Source: Pararge aegeria (lineage: Eukaryota; Arthropoda; Insecta; Lepidoptera; Nymphalidae). Taken from it: a DNA stretch of 64,000 bases. The number at the start of each line of letters is the position of its first letter. The first letter of the stretch is position 1. Made by a program: the position numbers and the translations under genes. Below the pieces are notes generated by a model. It worked only from the letters and a program-made list of their open reading frames with translations, ran no database searches and was not told the origin of the DNA. The DNA is taken from NCBI RefSeq assembly GCF_905163445.1, contig NC_053197.1, positions 682,001 through 746,000 of the forward strand. The letters are read 5' to 3'. Below, piece after piece: positions 31,215 through 42,484 of this stretch.

Positions 31215-31775
31215 GGTTGCTTACTAACTTAGGTAATATTGGAATTAACAGTCTGTTAGTTTAAACGATATGTTACTACACATTATCACAATGAGGTTAT
31301 TAGATAAAAAATGTAAAGGCGTTACTTTGTGAGTTTTTCTTTCTTTTTTTTGCGAAATGGTTGTCTCAATGTCAAGGTTGCCTTAAAGCAAGCTACTTAT
31401 CTATACTTAGATAGTATGATGGTTATGAAATTTAGTTTCTTGGAAAACGGCATTTGCCGAGTTTCATGCCGGTAGAACATGCTTAAGTAGAGTAGGCGTA
31501 GGTACTTGATATACTTAAACATTTATTAATCACGAGGCACCATTTTTCTATGAGATTTGGCCATATACGAGTAGGTACATCTTTAATGCCATGTCAACAA
31601 GATTCGCACCTTGTTGGTTCGCACGCTCGTTTCACTTTTTGTGAGTTCAATCCCATCTCAAATCTAGAAGAAAAACTTCTTCGAGATTTGCTTCGCTTCG
31701 CTTCAAAAAGCTCGTTGGAACGCAGAACAGGAAAACTTTAAAAGGTTTTGGATTATTTTTTTAAGTTGTTTTGTT
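31215..31775. other. Gene-free stretch
   Basis: No recognised feature; a short CTTCGCTTCGCTTC run near 31,690. Confidence 0.4.
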
Positions 31776-31779
31776 ATAC

Positions 31780-32100
31780 AAATGACTGCCTCGTGGTTAT
31801 CATGTTTGACTGTGGATTGGGTCCTGGATTCTAATCCTGGGTCACGAAAAAAATTGTACCTTTTGTGTTTTGATTCAATATCTACCAGCCGAAAGTTAGG
31901 CAATTAGCGGTGCCAGGCTGCGTGCCTTGGAGAGCATGCTAAGCCGTCGGTCCCAGTTATTATCACAAATTGTGACAACAGTCGTTAAAGCCCACCAACC
32001 TACATTGGGGCAGCGTGGTGATTTTATGCTCTTGGTCTCTCCGACCGAGAAAGGAGGCCTGTGCCCAGCTGTGAGACGTTAATAGGCAGCTAATGATAAT
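31780..32100 (+). repeat. SINE-M, near full-length (tRNA-derived)
   Basis: Head 'TGCCTCGTGGTTATCATGTT' (box A type) and 'GGATTCTAATCC' (box B type), body 'GTCGGTCCCAGTTATTATCA', 'GGCAGCGTGGTGATTTTATG' and 3' 'GCCCAGCTGTGAGACGTTAA', ending in an AATGATAATG tail. Confidence 0.65.
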
Positions 32101-32159
32101 GAAAACAAATTGCACTATAACATTGCGGAAATTGGCCCCTCGTAAAGTTACTCTTACAT

Positions 32160-32440
32160 CACGCCACATGAAGTGCGAGCAAACATGTCAATGAGAGACA
32201 AAAATAGAAAGAGAATCTTAGCTAATAATTGTAGCGTCGTTTAGCTTGCATAACTCGGGGCTCGGGTCGCGAACGCGCACGTTCCGTAATACGACACGTA
32301 CGCCGTTACGTAACCTGCCCGCGATGACTGACTCGGTGGGCTAAGTTGTATTTCAGCGCGTGACGTCATGCACGTGTCATCCTTCCTGCCTGCGCGACTG
32401 ACAATCATAATATGAGCTCTATATGTCCGCAGATACATTG
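32160..32440. promoter_or_regulatory. CpG-rich candidate regulatory element
   Basis: CG-dense block 32,255-32,400 with CGCGAACGCGCACG, a perfect CRE-like TGACGTCA at about 32,363 and TGCACGTGTCA. No repeat family recognised. Confidence 0.35.
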
Positions 32441-32445
32441 AAATT

Positions 32446-32712
32446 TGACCATCCCCGGTACAGCGGTGAGCGCTATGTTAAGTGGGAAGTCCGATTCGGT
32501 TCGGTGCTCGGCAGGAGCAATTTGGGAATATATAATTTCGGATGTTTCTCATATCTGGGCTGGTGGGAGGCTTCGGCCGTGGCTAGTTAGCACTCTAAAG
32601 AAAAAGACATTAGTCACGTGGAAACTGATTAGCTGTTGGTTTTACATAACTGCATCATCACTTACCAGAAGGTGAGATTGCAGTCAAGGGTTAACTTGTA
32701 GTGAAATTAAAA
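32446..32712 (+). repeat. SINE-C, full-length but diverged
   Basis: Head 'CCATCCCCGGTACAGCGGTG', box-B-type 'GATTCGGTTCGGTGC', body 'GGTGGGAGGCTTCGGCCGTG', 3' 'GGTGAGATTGCAGTCAAGGG' and 'AACTTGTAGTG'. Confidence 0.8.
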
Positions 32713-32734
32713 ACCAAATTAAAAAAAAAACATA

Positions 32735-33165
32735 TTCAAAGTCAAGTTCAAAAATGTTTTATTCACGTAGACCTATCACAGGCACTTACGAAGCTATCAT
32801 ACAAATAATATGTTTCCATTATTGTGAGGTGAGTACACTCGTTAACTTAAAACTAAAGGTACGTTGGTTCCAAACGCACCCTGGACTAAGAAGAGCCCGC
32901 AACAAACTTAGCCAGGGGTTTAAATCATCAACTCGTCATAGGATTATTAATTATTTATTTATTTTTTAGTGTGTGAGATATGCTGTTATTATATTCCCAT
33001 TCACGATACCTTTTGTTTTCATGTTATGGTGTTATTGTATACTTTCATATGCTGTGTTTACTTTTAAGAAAACATTACACTTAAATAGAATAGTTAAAAT
33101 TTTAAAAACGGTTGTATTAGTGTAAGTGTTTGTAAGTAAACCTAATAAATAAAATAAAATAAAAT
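32735..33165 (+). repeat. Repeat F, long copy
   Basis: 'GTTCAAAAATGTTTTATTCA', 'GTTAACTTAAAACTAAAGGT', 'ACGCACCCTGGACTAAGAAG', 'GCAACAAACTTAGCCAGGGG'. The extension to 33,165 ends in AAATAAAATAAAATAAAATA, suggesting a retroposon tail. Confidence 0.7.
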
Positions 33166-33179
33166 AGGATTCTAGTTGT

Positions 33180-33235
33180 ATCTTATGCTTCTAACGCGCA
33201 CCTCAAGGATCTGGAATGCCCTTCCGCACCATTAT
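33180..33235 (+). pseudogene. Non-LTR ORF2 C-terminal scrap
   Basis: Translates around RTSRIWNALPHHYIM, the same motif as IARIWNALP at 16,900. Only about 15 codons remain. Confidence 0.5.
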
Positions 33236-33462
33236 ATCATGTGCCAATAAGCGTTACAACGACAGTTGTCACCACCCTTCCTTCCCCCTCGGTTGAAGTA
33301 CGAGGCGGCTAAGAACATATAACCGAGAACTGGCAGCAGCGTTCTCAGTGCTGCTAATACCACACACTGCAGTTACCAGCTGTCTGCCCAGCTCGGTGAT
33401 CATGGGCAAATCCTGGCCTTAAGACGAGCAGTAGACTGTTACATGGCTATTGATGATCATCA
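33235..33462 (+). repeat. Repeat K copy
   Basis: Ordered K blocks from 'GTTGTCACCACCCTTCCTTC' through 'GCAGCAGCGTTCTCAGTGCT' and 'CTGTCTGCCCAGCTCGGTGA' to 'CAGTAGACTGTTACATGGCT' and an ATTGATGATCATCATT tail. Confidence 0.7.
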
Positions 33463-33463
33463 T

Positions 33464-33725
33464 TATGTCAACGGTTCGGCGTCCACTTTTGACATAGGTA
33501 TTTTGTAGATAGTTTCAAGTTCTCGGCTCCAGCTCCGAGTTCAACGGCTCCTTGCGTCTTGTTAAAAGTCGTCTGTCCACCTTGTCGAGGGTTTACTGCG
33601 TTTAACGGTGTTGGGTCGCCATGCCATCAGCTTGGGACCTCATCGTCCATCGGTTCGTCGGAATTTGAGCCATGCCCATTGCCACTACAACTTCGCAACT
33701 CCGATACGATTGCAATAAAAACCAA
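33464..33725 (-). pseudogene. RTE-like ORF2 C-terminal fragment
   Basis: Minus translation gives KL*WQWAWLKFRRTDGR, then GPKLMAWRPNTVKRS and KPSTRWTDDF, ending KIPMSKVDA. These equal the KLKWQWAGH.RR.DGRWG.KVLEWRP..GKRS...TRWTDD tail. Stops are present. Its 3' tail abuts the 3' tail of repeat K, so the two elements lie tail to tail. Confidence 0.75.
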
Positions 33726-33729
33726 TGCG

Positions 33730-35545
33730 TAGTAGGAGTTCAATATTACTACCATAGGTTGCACCCTTGCACCCTTGCAGGTTTGCCGCCTACTTTAGAC
33801 TGTGTTGTCACCACCAGGTCAGATTCCGATAGCCGGAGCAGACTGATGTATTTGTGGTATGACCTGAGCAGCGCCTTATCTCTTAAATAGAAATATTTTA
33901 CTTTCAAGTTAACGTGAAACTCGATCCATAAATAAGATCAGGCACATATTTGAACGAAGCGTGTTGCTATGTCGAATACCTATCATGCAATGTGTATAGA
34001 GTACAAATATAGGTGAATGTTTAAAATAACAATAACGCTCCAAGGTTTCGTCAAAAATTCACATTTACCAGCGCAAGTAACGGCTGTGTGTACACTAAGC
34101 GCACGGTTCTTGAGAGCCGAATTTCACGTCGATGTCGCTACGAACTAAATGAAAGCGCTATGAGAGGAATAAAAAAAGAATTAGAAGTAAAATCAAATGG
34201 ATAGTAAAATTCCATCATAAATACAGCAAACCAAATTAGAAGAAACCACCATATTAATTCGTTAGAGTGAATGTATTAGTGTTTCTTTCAGTGTATTAAG
34301 TTTATCAAGAAACGAAGTGTAAACCAAAACAGATGACATGAAACTGACGTGGATATAATAATCATAAGTCCTCCAGGGCGTGTATGGAACCCAATGGAAA
34401 TTATACAAACATATATGAAGTTACGCGTCATAGGTGCCTGCGATAGGCCTACATGAATAAATAATTTTTGAATTTTAATTTTAATTGACTATCCCATCTA
34501 GGATTTCCTGAACTAGCGCGCAAAGCTACGAAACTGTTTAGTTGAAACCGGTCCGACGCAGAAGAAGCACTGAGCGCAGTTCACATAGCCAAACATTTAT
34601 TAAGGTTTCTAATTTGAAAATCGTTTTTCAATTGGATAGTCCATTTATCGAGAAAGGCTAAAGGTTATACAACATCACAATACCACCAATAGGAGCGGAG
34701 CATCAATAAAAAATGATGCAAAAATATGTGTAAACGGTTTAAGTTATGCCAAAATAATATATCACAGAATTGTTACTCTTTAAAAGTTTAAAAAAAAGTC
34801 CGCGACAGCAGAGAGAATGAGATAGAACACATTAGACGTTCTCGGACTCCATGTGTTTAATGCATGAATAAGTGTGTTGTTCATTGATGATTTTTTATTT
34901 ATACATCTAGCGTTCGTACTCTCGGTGTGGACACAGCCATTAACATTACCGCGTAAATTTATTCGAAAACCGGTCAGGTATTTATATTGCCTGCAATGAA
35001 ATTACGATCGAGCGTTTAAGGCATTCCTTTAATATTAAAAAAAATATATATTAAAACTAACATTCATTCCGCGCACGACTAGGGTGACATTAAGCCTAGC
35101 CTAACCTTGTCTGCCTACGCATTATCCTCCTTGGCTCAACTTCAGTACCAAACATAGTGTAAGTAATCAAAGTGCGACTGATTTAATATATTCTTAGTCT
35201 TGGTAAGCTCACTGAAAAGTGCTACCGGAGTACCCAACGTTAATCGCCTTAAGTCAAATCGTGACTAAGCCGATTAACGTCTTTATAAAATGGCAGATAA
35301 TCGCAAACGTCTGTCACTTTTTTTATTTTTTTCAATTTCCACTAAGGTATCTGAGGGCCTATTATGAGATTTTCTACCTACGTTTACTTATTCGATCGTG
35401 TCAAACTTAACTAAGTACGATTTAAATGGTATCGATGGAGCGCCATCTAGTTTCAATACTGAGAAAATGTATTGTCAAAAGATGGCGTTGCTTCGATGCA
35501 ATATAAATCGTAGTTAACGTTCACGCGATTGAATAAGTAAATAAA
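33730..35545. other. 1.8-kb gene-free stretch
   Basis: I recognise no repeat, RNA or coding exon. Composition is AT-rich with small CG patches near 34,090-34,140 and 34,550. Confidence 0.45.
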
Positions 35546-35549
35546 TATA

Positions 35550-35715
35550 TGACGGCCGATAGGCTTAGTGGGCATCGTCCCGGCTTTCTGAGTCTAACGC
35601 TGTGGGTACGATTCCCACAACTAGATTTTTTTAGTGTTATGATCATGAATGTTTTAAAGTGGCTGGGTGTTTATCCGTACATTATAAGTATTTAGGTATA
35701 TTATTTACATCATAG
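35550..35715 (+). repeat. SINE-B, 3'-truncated
   Basis: Head 'GACGGCCGATAGGCTTAGTG' with box-B-type 'GTACGATTCCCACAAC', then 'GGCTGGGTGTTTATCCGTAC' and 'TTATAAGTATTTAGG'. Diverged. Confidence 0.75.
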
Positions 35716-35719
35716 TGTA

Positions 35720-37095
35720 GGGCTTAAACCGTCAACCTAAAAAACGTACCGCAAAGCAATTTAGGGTTCCGTTACGGTACCGCGTAAAAACCGATAAGGG
35801 GTATGGGTTTAACTTAACTGATAGACCCCTACAAGTAAGTCTGCTGACATCTTAGAACGCCTTTTTAGCATGGGCTTTTTACCAGTTAATCTTATTTGTT
35901 CTATAGAGACCAAGGAGATCATAGGATGACATACACTATATCGTGGCGAGCATGATAGCCCAACAGGTGAGATTGCATTCAAGAGATAACTTTTAAAAAT
36001 AATGCAAAATCCTGAATACTTAGTCGTACATACACGAAGAGCCAAAGAGACAATGGATTACGTAATGTGTATAATTTTAATTCCACTTCACATTTTCACA
36101 AGAACTTGTATTTTCCTTGTCTTAAGGTACTAATACACATTGCAACAGAACGGACTACTGATTAAATAGGTACATATAGGGTACATAGACGGCGCTTTAT
36201 GTTGTTAGTACCTACGTGACTAATGAGTTAGGGGCGATGCAGAAGTAGGTATGGTGTAAGCGTGAGTCAAGTTCGCGTGACCTTGGCAAAGACAAAGACC
36301 ACGGCGTTATGCTGAATGACTCTGAATACCATCCGTCGTTATATGGAATTGGGACACGGCTCGTTAACTTAGCAAATTACAGCTATTTTGACAGATTCCA
36401 CGTAATTCAATTAAAAAAACAATACTTCAGTTAGTTATGTTTTGCACAGATCGCAAGTGTTGTCCGTTTAGGAGATCCGTCCTGTTCGCACAACTTCAAA
36501 TATTTTAAGAGGGGCATAGATACTCTTCGGTCCATGGTTTAAAATGAAATAAGAATTATTCAAATCGTTTAGGACTGGACGGAGATGTCGACGATAGAAT
36601 ATCTAAGAAATTCATTAGCATGAATGCGGAAAGGGACAGATGAGTCTCGGAGATAAATGAATTGTGTTAATGAGTGTAAAAGATATGAACAGCTAATAGA
36701 AGACACTGCTAAAATATATGGTGCTAACTTACGTCACAACTAACGTGCTGACTCCACTTACAGGCTGAAGTGTCTTTATTTTACTTATCTTAGTAAAATA
36801 GTCCTAGTTTTAAATATGGAAATTACCTCAATATTTATAGTAATAACGTGTCCAGATCGCGGTCGCAGAACCAGAACAAATTGTTGACGCGTCATATTCA
36901 CATCACTAACGGCCGTTATTGGTACTCTGATTATGAATTTAACAGTGCTATTCTATGCTATTCTTCTGCAATATATAGGTAATTTTGGACCTACCAATGC
37001 ATAAGTTTTAAGAATGTGTTAAAACACATTTATTACAGCGAGGTTATTATACAATTGATGAATTTCTTAATGACAAGGTTGCTTGGAAGCATCCG
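35720..37095. other. Gene-free stretch with a SINE-C scrap
   Basis: 35,725-35,800 ('CGTACCGCAAAGCAATTTAG', 'GATAAGGGGTATGGGTTTAA') and 35,960-35,995 ('CAACAGGTGAGATTGCATTC') are diverged SINE-C body pieces. From 36,000 to 37,095 nothing is recognised. Confidence 0.5.
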
Positions 37096-37099
37096 GTTC

Positions 37100-37300
37100 C
37101 GCTTTTATCTCTCACAAGTAAATGTAAATTGTTGATATTGGAAAAGAGCTACTGCTGAGTTTCTTGCCGGCTTTTTTTCGGTAGAATCTGCCTTCCGAAC
37201 CAGTGGGAGAGTCACTACACACAGACAGACTTGACGTTTCAAAAGTGCTTATATTAGGCCTACTTGAAATAAATGAATTTTGAATTTTTTGAATCATTTA
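37100..37300 (-). repeat. Repeat E, well preserved
   Basis: Minus order: 'AAAGTGCTTATATTAGGCCT', 'CTACACACAGACAGACTTGA', 'AATCTGCCTTCCGAACCAGT', 'CTGCTGAGTTTCTTGCCGGC'. The 61-codon minus frame here is a repeat shadow. Confidence 0.8.
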
Positions 37301-38465
37301 GGCATTCAACATAAACAGGCCAGTCCCAGAAAATCCAAAAACATGGAGCGACGAAATAATACAAACAGTATAGTGATGGCGATAAAAGTATACCTAAATA
37401 GGCACCCACTGTGTGTCAGGAATTTTAATTAGCATGCAAACACAATGAAAACATTTGCGAAGTAATAGAGGAGCTCTGTACTTTGTATTCATGATGGCAT
37501 CGGCGTGATCGATAACTTTAATTTATTAGCCGAGGTAGAATAACCGTCCACTTGTATCAAGTCATTGCGTACTGTAAATGTTATGAAATTTAAGCTTTAT
37601 TTGTTATAATCCACGAAAACCAGGCAAATCTTCTAATACTCATTCTATAGCTGTGCATAGTAGACATTATCTTCTCAGGATGTTCCAAAGACGGAGCGAA
37701 ATCTGTAGGTGTGATGAAGAAAAATTTAGAAAATTTTGCACACTACAGATTATTTGGGATTAGAATTCTCGAATAGTATACAATAGAATAGAAAATAATA
37801 AATGTTGCTTTATTTGTGTACATTTTTTGCTATTGAATGGGAATAGATCCAAAAGTTTGCCCCTTTCTGGCGTGCAATTTTCTTATATACTAGGAGTTTA
37901 TTTTGTACATGACTATTATATTAACACTTAAAATTTTAAATTCAAGACACTGATTAAGAACTGTCACAAAAATATTCGTTAAAATTATAAAATGTCTTAC
38001 TCATTAAACAAATTCATAACTTATTTTAAATACATTTCCATCTATTTTTTTTACGATGGGTTAAAGTTTTATAATTAATACTAGTGGCCTAGTGGTCGAA
38101 ATTCTACTTAACAATTTAAACTATATGTTTGAACAATAGAAACTGCTAGGCTAGACTATTTTAGTTACTTTCACAGCATTATGTCATATGGAATTTTACT
38201 ATAGGAGAATGATGCTGATATTGGCACTATTTTCGTGCTGCAGAAGAGGTAACAAACGTCAGCGTTAATTTGGCATTTTCTACAATCAATCTCCGAACTC
38301 TTGATAATTCCATACACAGTGGAAACATTTACTTTGCTAAATTTATTAACTTGATAAGTAACACTAGTGAACATGACCTCACTCTACCATTTGAACAAAC
38401 ATATACGAGTGGAAAATGTATTAGGATTTCTCAACGAAGGTGCTATATTGGAAACGTTCAAAAAG
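37300..38465. other. Gene-free stretch
   Basis: AT-rich, nothing recognised. Confidence 0.45.
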
Positions 38466-38467
38466 TA

Positions 38468-38830
38468 TTTATCATCATCCTCACATCAACTCAATACCGG
38501 CCTACTACAGAGCACGGGTCTCCTCCCACATTGAGATGGGGCTAAGGCCGTAGTCCAGCTGGCCCAGTGCGGATTGGTGGACTCCATGCATTTTGAGAAC
38601 ATTATGTAGAACTCGCAGGCATGCAGGTTGCCTCACGATGTTTTCCTTAACCGTTGAATCAAGTGATACAGTGTATTTTAATTACATAGAAAGTCACATA
38701 ACTTAAAAAAGTTAGAGGTTAGAGCTGGGATTCGAACTCGGATTCGAAAACCCCCCGAAAGTGAAGTCGACCCAATGCGCTAGTCGAGCTCCTACCCAAT
38801 GCGCTAAAAAGTTTTATAAAATACATATTA
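38468..38830 (-). repeat. SINE-A, full-length, with head rearranged
   Basis: Tail side 'CATCATCCTCACATCAACTC', body 'GAGAACATTATGTAGAACTC', 'GCAGGCATGCAGGTTGCCTC', 'TTTCCTTAACCGTTGAATCA' and head box-B-type 'GGGATTCGAACTCGGATT'. 'ACCCAATGCGCTA' is duplicated at the head end (38,768 and 38,794). Confidence 0.8.
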
Positions 38831-38834
38831 AATA

Positions 38835-39148
38835 TTTACATTCCAATAACTACATATACAACCAAGGCTTGTAACATGTTCTTTTTTTAAATATTTAAAG
38901 TATCAAAATGTCTACGGCTCACTCACAACGTTGAGTATATTGACTGTAGTCAGATAAACTTGAGCAAATATAATCTGACCGCAGGAGGATCACGACGGAT
39001 TTAGCGCATTACACAAATACCAAAGGTTTTTGTGGTCATTTAGCAATGGTACGTGAATTTCGCTTGTAATCGTTACTAATTTTGACCAACTTAAAAAAAG
39101 AGTTCAATTTAACGCATTTTATTTTTGGCTTGGTAATTTTTATCTTTT
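38835..39148. other. Gene-free stretch
   Basis: No recognised feature. Confidence 0.4.
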
Positions 39149-39149
39149 T

Positions 39150-39235
39150 TTTTTTCCCCTACTTATTAGCGCATGCTGCAATCTCACCTCGCAGTAAATT
39201 ATGATGCAGTTATATGCAGACTCTACTCGATCTAA
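39150..39235 (-). repeat. SINE-C fragment
   Basis: 'GCAATCTCACCTCGCAGTAA' and 'GATGCAGTTATATGCAGACT' are reverse SINE-C 3' body. Confidence 0.55.
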
Positions 39236-39239
39236 TCAG

Positions 39240-39490
39240 CAATTAGGAGATCCGTAGAAGAACTAGTTACCGGCATAGCTCAACGATTCGCGTAGCTGAA
39301 GTGGCAATGGGCGGGGCACAAGCCCGGAGAACCGACGGATGCCCCAAGATGGAATGGCGACCCAGCACCTGCACCCACCAGTATAACGGTAAACGTACCG
39401 TCGCGTGTCTGTTGGCCCCCAACGAGATGGACCGACGACATCAAACGAGAAGCTGAAAACCCATGCCAGGACCGTGGAATTTGGAACTCT
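39240..39490 (+). pseudogene. RTE-like ORF2 C-terminal fragment
   Basis: Mixed frames give RRRTSYRHSSTIRVAEVAM-type remnants: 'GTAGAAGAACTAGTTACCGG', 'GTGGCAATGGGCGGGGCACA', 'AACGAGATGGACCGACGACA' and 'CCAGGACCGTGGAATTTGGA' are the standard nucleotide blocks of this tail, with an insertion of about 25 bases near 39,375. Confidence 0.65.
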
Positions 39491-39494
39491 TGAT

Positions 39495-40505
39495 GATCGT
39501 CTTTAGACTGCTAGTCAAATCTTTTACGGTTCCCCGGAACATGTCCGCAGCGTCTTTCGACGATTGCAACGACAGACTTAGGTGCAGAACACCTCTATTT
39601 TTGCTTCGATCGTTTAAAAATTATACACACAAAAGTTCAAGCCTAAACCTGTAAAATCCGTAATAAAAAACCGTGTTTACTTATTGCAAAAGTACTTAAC
39701 ATGCGCGTGTGAAGTTGATGTTTTTATATGCAAAAGCTGGCTCGTGACAGACAGGCCATAAGCCTGCGAATTGATTCAACATCTACTTTATTGAGAGACA
39801 AACACGATAAACTTATAGACATTCATAAATCATGGCTGTATATATCTTTACGTTCATTGGTAATATATTGTTTACAAACTAAGAAAACTGTAAGTACCTA
39901 TAGATACTATCATCACCACTCACTATCTTAATAATTTGTTACACTACTATCTGTTGCTACATCAGCAATTATAACAGTTTTCACAAATCCCGCGAGAATT
40001 TCTATTTTCGTTTGAAAAAGGTAAACCTACTTCCCAAGTGATTCCATTTTCATCAGATCAAGATCTATTGAACGGATCTTGCAGACATGGATGGAACTCT
40101 TGAATTATTATAGACTGTCGCAATTTGAGTATTATTTTATTTTATTTTTGCATTTTCTTTCAAAAATCACCATTTTGGTCATGGTCTGATGGCAAATCAA
40201 TCGCAAACTGATACTTATTATTATAATATATACTTTTTATTATGTAGTTCCGGAACTATACAAAACAAGTATTACACCGGTTGCGATTCGATTATGGTTT
40301 ATTGTGGGTTAGCAATTTATGCTCGTTACAATAGAGGAGCTGATGGTGAAGAGTCGGCAGAACTGTTCAACCATAAGCTTTGGCTTTGGGAAAAGCAATA
40401 TTTTGTAAAACGTTATGAGCAGTTGACATTTCACTTTAATTACATAATTCTTTAGATAATTGCACATTTTACCTAGCACAGACTTAAGAATATTGTAGGA
40501 AATGT
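39495..40505. other. Gene-free stretch
   Basis: AT-rich; no recognised repeat or exon. Confidence 0.4.
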
Positions 40506-40506
40506 A

Positions 40507-40832
40507 CATATGTCTGTATATTTCGTTGTGGTTACTTTACTTGTACGTTTCGTGAGCATTATTAAACGCGCCTCTTTCGTGTTACGGTCTGATGGTGTAC
40601 AGGTGAGGGTGACTTTTTCTCCCCTCGGAATCACAGGTACACGAGCGTTCTCGCGCTTCAAAAGGCAGGCAGCGGTCACGCTCGATCCGGCACATCGTAA
40701 TTTCTGCGAGTGCAAGTGCAAGGCATCAATGTCAATGCCAAGGTCGCCGATAAGCCGTTCGTCACGGAGCTTGTTTAATTGCATTCCGACCTTATCGCCG
40801 GCTGCTTGCATCATCTGCACGTGATAGCGGAC
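40507..40832. other. CG-containing block with long frames on both strands
   Basis: A 104-codon plus frame (40,510-40,824) and a 115-codon minus frame (40,473-40,820) overlap. The minus product includes LNKLRDERLIGDLGIDIDAL and looks protein-like, but I know no family for it and there is no ATG-context, splice or repeat support. Could be an exon or conserved non-coding DNA. Confidence 0.25.
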
Positions 40833-40849
40833 TTACTGCGTCTCATTAA

Positions 40850-41170
40850 TGGCGGATATTTTCCAACATGCAAGCGGTAGACAGACATTATATACCCTGA
40901 CAAGGGATAAAGTTTACGTGTCCGCATGCCAAAGCATGGCATCAGGGAATACGAGAAGTTTACCGCAGTTTATTATTACACATGTTATCATCAAAATCCT
41001 ATAACAGTACACTGCTGGACTAAATGCCCCTCTCAACGAGAGGGTTTGCCTGTAAGCAGCATGATGGACGGACGGGTTGGTGATCCACCTGCCGAAGATA
41101 TTATTTTATCCTTTCGCCGGGGAGAAAAATCTCCTTGGTCTCCTTTACATGCTAGCAGTGATGATGTGGA
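40850..41170. repeat. Repeat H, interrupted or rearranged copy
   Basis: Left part 'GACAGACATTATATACCCTG', 'TTTACGTGTCCGCATGCCAA'; right part 'TTTTATCCTTTCGCCGGGGA' and 'TACATGCTAGCAGTGATG'. The middle (40,990-41,090) is a repeat-K-like piece ('AGTACACTGCTGGACTAAAT', 'ATGATGGACGGACGGGTTGG'). Confidence 0.55.
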
Positions 41171-41324
41171 CAATTTTGATATTCACAAATTTTATCGGCA
41201 ACAGCAGATACTGGTGACATACACATGGATGATGTTATTCATTTATTGATGGAGTGTGTGTGGGAAAATTTGCAGCGGCCTCGCCTTTTTAAACATAATT
41301 TCAGTGTAGGTGCAACAGTTTATT

Positions 41325-41430
41325 AGCCGCTCTGACCCGCTGCAAACAATTATAAATTCCTAAATTGCTTCTGCCGGGGACCTCCCACTCAAAATCACCA
41401 CTGCACCAGGGAGGTCGTCAATCGTTATGT
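41325..41430 (-). repeat. SINE-C head
   Basis: Minus strand reads ACCTCCCTGGTGCAGTGGTG then GTGGGAGGTCCCCGGCAG, the tRNA-like head with degraded box B, followed by 'AATTTAGGAATTTATAATTG'. Confidence 0.7.
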
Positions 41431-41434
41431 TGAA

Positions 41435-41670
41435 AGTCACCTTCAGTCACGATCGATGATGTCACAAGTTCGTGATGCACCATGAACGACCCCGCACAGT
41501 CGCGCCGCGTGCGTGACCAGGTCGTGTCAGCGGATATATGTATAGCATAAGAAAGAACTAAGAGCAGTGACAGACTTGTGGTTAACCGAGATCGTTCCCG
41601 GCATACATCCCTAACTTCGGATTTATATTTGACAAGAAGCCCATTTTAACCTCTATCCTTTCAAATAAAT
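41435..41670. other. Unassigned, CG patch
   Basis: A CG-rich segment at 41,490-41,540 (CGCACAGTCGCGCCGCGTGC); no family recognised. Confidence 0.25.
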
Positions 41671-41679
41671 AACTTTTTG

Positions 41680-41775
41680 CCAAAAATCAAGTCTATCGGT
41701 TGCTTAGTTAGCGATTGTAGCGAGGACAAACAAACAAACAAGCAAACACATTTTATAATATTAGTAAGGACTAAC
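41680..41775 (-). repeat. Helitron-like 5' end fragment
   Basis: A CAAACAAACAAACAAGCAAAC run followed by 'ATTTTATAATATTAGTAAGG' is the 5'-end region of the Helitron-like family on the minus strand. Confidence 0.55.
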
Positions 41776-42104
41776 CCCGATTTCCGCGTTTTTATAGCAT
41801 CCCGTAAGAACAGTAAAAGGAGCAAAAAATTGTCGCTTGCGCTGAGCAAGCAATGTTAACTGGAGTCTATTAATGGATAGGACCAACTTTGGAGGTTGCA
41901 AGAATTTAATGAACGTCGGTTTCAGCCTACCTATACCTCTAACACCTAATAGTAATAAGACAATTACGAGCACACAACCGCTAGAGCTGAGGGTTGCTGA
42001 GGGCTTCCGCATACCACTGGACCCTGCAGCATCAGCTACAGATTACCTTAAGGTGGAATTCATGCCGTCACAACAAAATGGTTTTTATTTCCTTTTTAAC
42101 CCTT

Positions 42105-42355
42105 TACAATCGGGTGTTATAAGTTTGAATTGTTTGTGTGTGTGTCTCTGTGGCATCGTAGGTACCGAACGGCTTGACCGATTTTGATTTTGTCTTTTTT
42201 ATTTGATAGGTGAGTGCCTATGTGTTAATCCAAGGTATAATCTATCTCCATTCCAAAATTCAGTCAAATTGGTGCGGTAGTTTTTGTGTGAAAGAGTAAC
42301 AAATATCCATTCATCTATCCATACATTCGCATTTATAATATTAGTAGGATTTCAA
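42105..42355 (-). mobile_element. Helitron-like element, partial
   Basis: 'ACCGAACGGCTTGACCGATT', 'GTGCGGTAGTTTTTGTGTGA', 'AAGAGTAACAAATATCC' and 'TTCGCATTTATAATATTAGT' are the standard blocks. The 3' CTAG end is missing. Confidence 0.65.
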
Positions 42356-42480
42356 ATACAAGATGGCCGACATTACAAAATGGCGAATAAAGTTTGTTTT
42401 TAACATTCCCCTCAGTATGGATGTCAAATAATAGTGCTTGACTGGTAGAATCGTAGTCAAGGACTATTAACTTTTATATA
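42356..42480 (+). repeat. Repeat Q fragment
   Basis: 'CAAGATGGCCGACATTACAA', 'TATGGATGTCAAATAATAGT' and 'GCTTGACTGGTAGAAT' recur in opposite orientation at 44,500. Dispersed non-coding repeat. Confidence 0.5.
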
Positions 42481-42484
42481 GATT

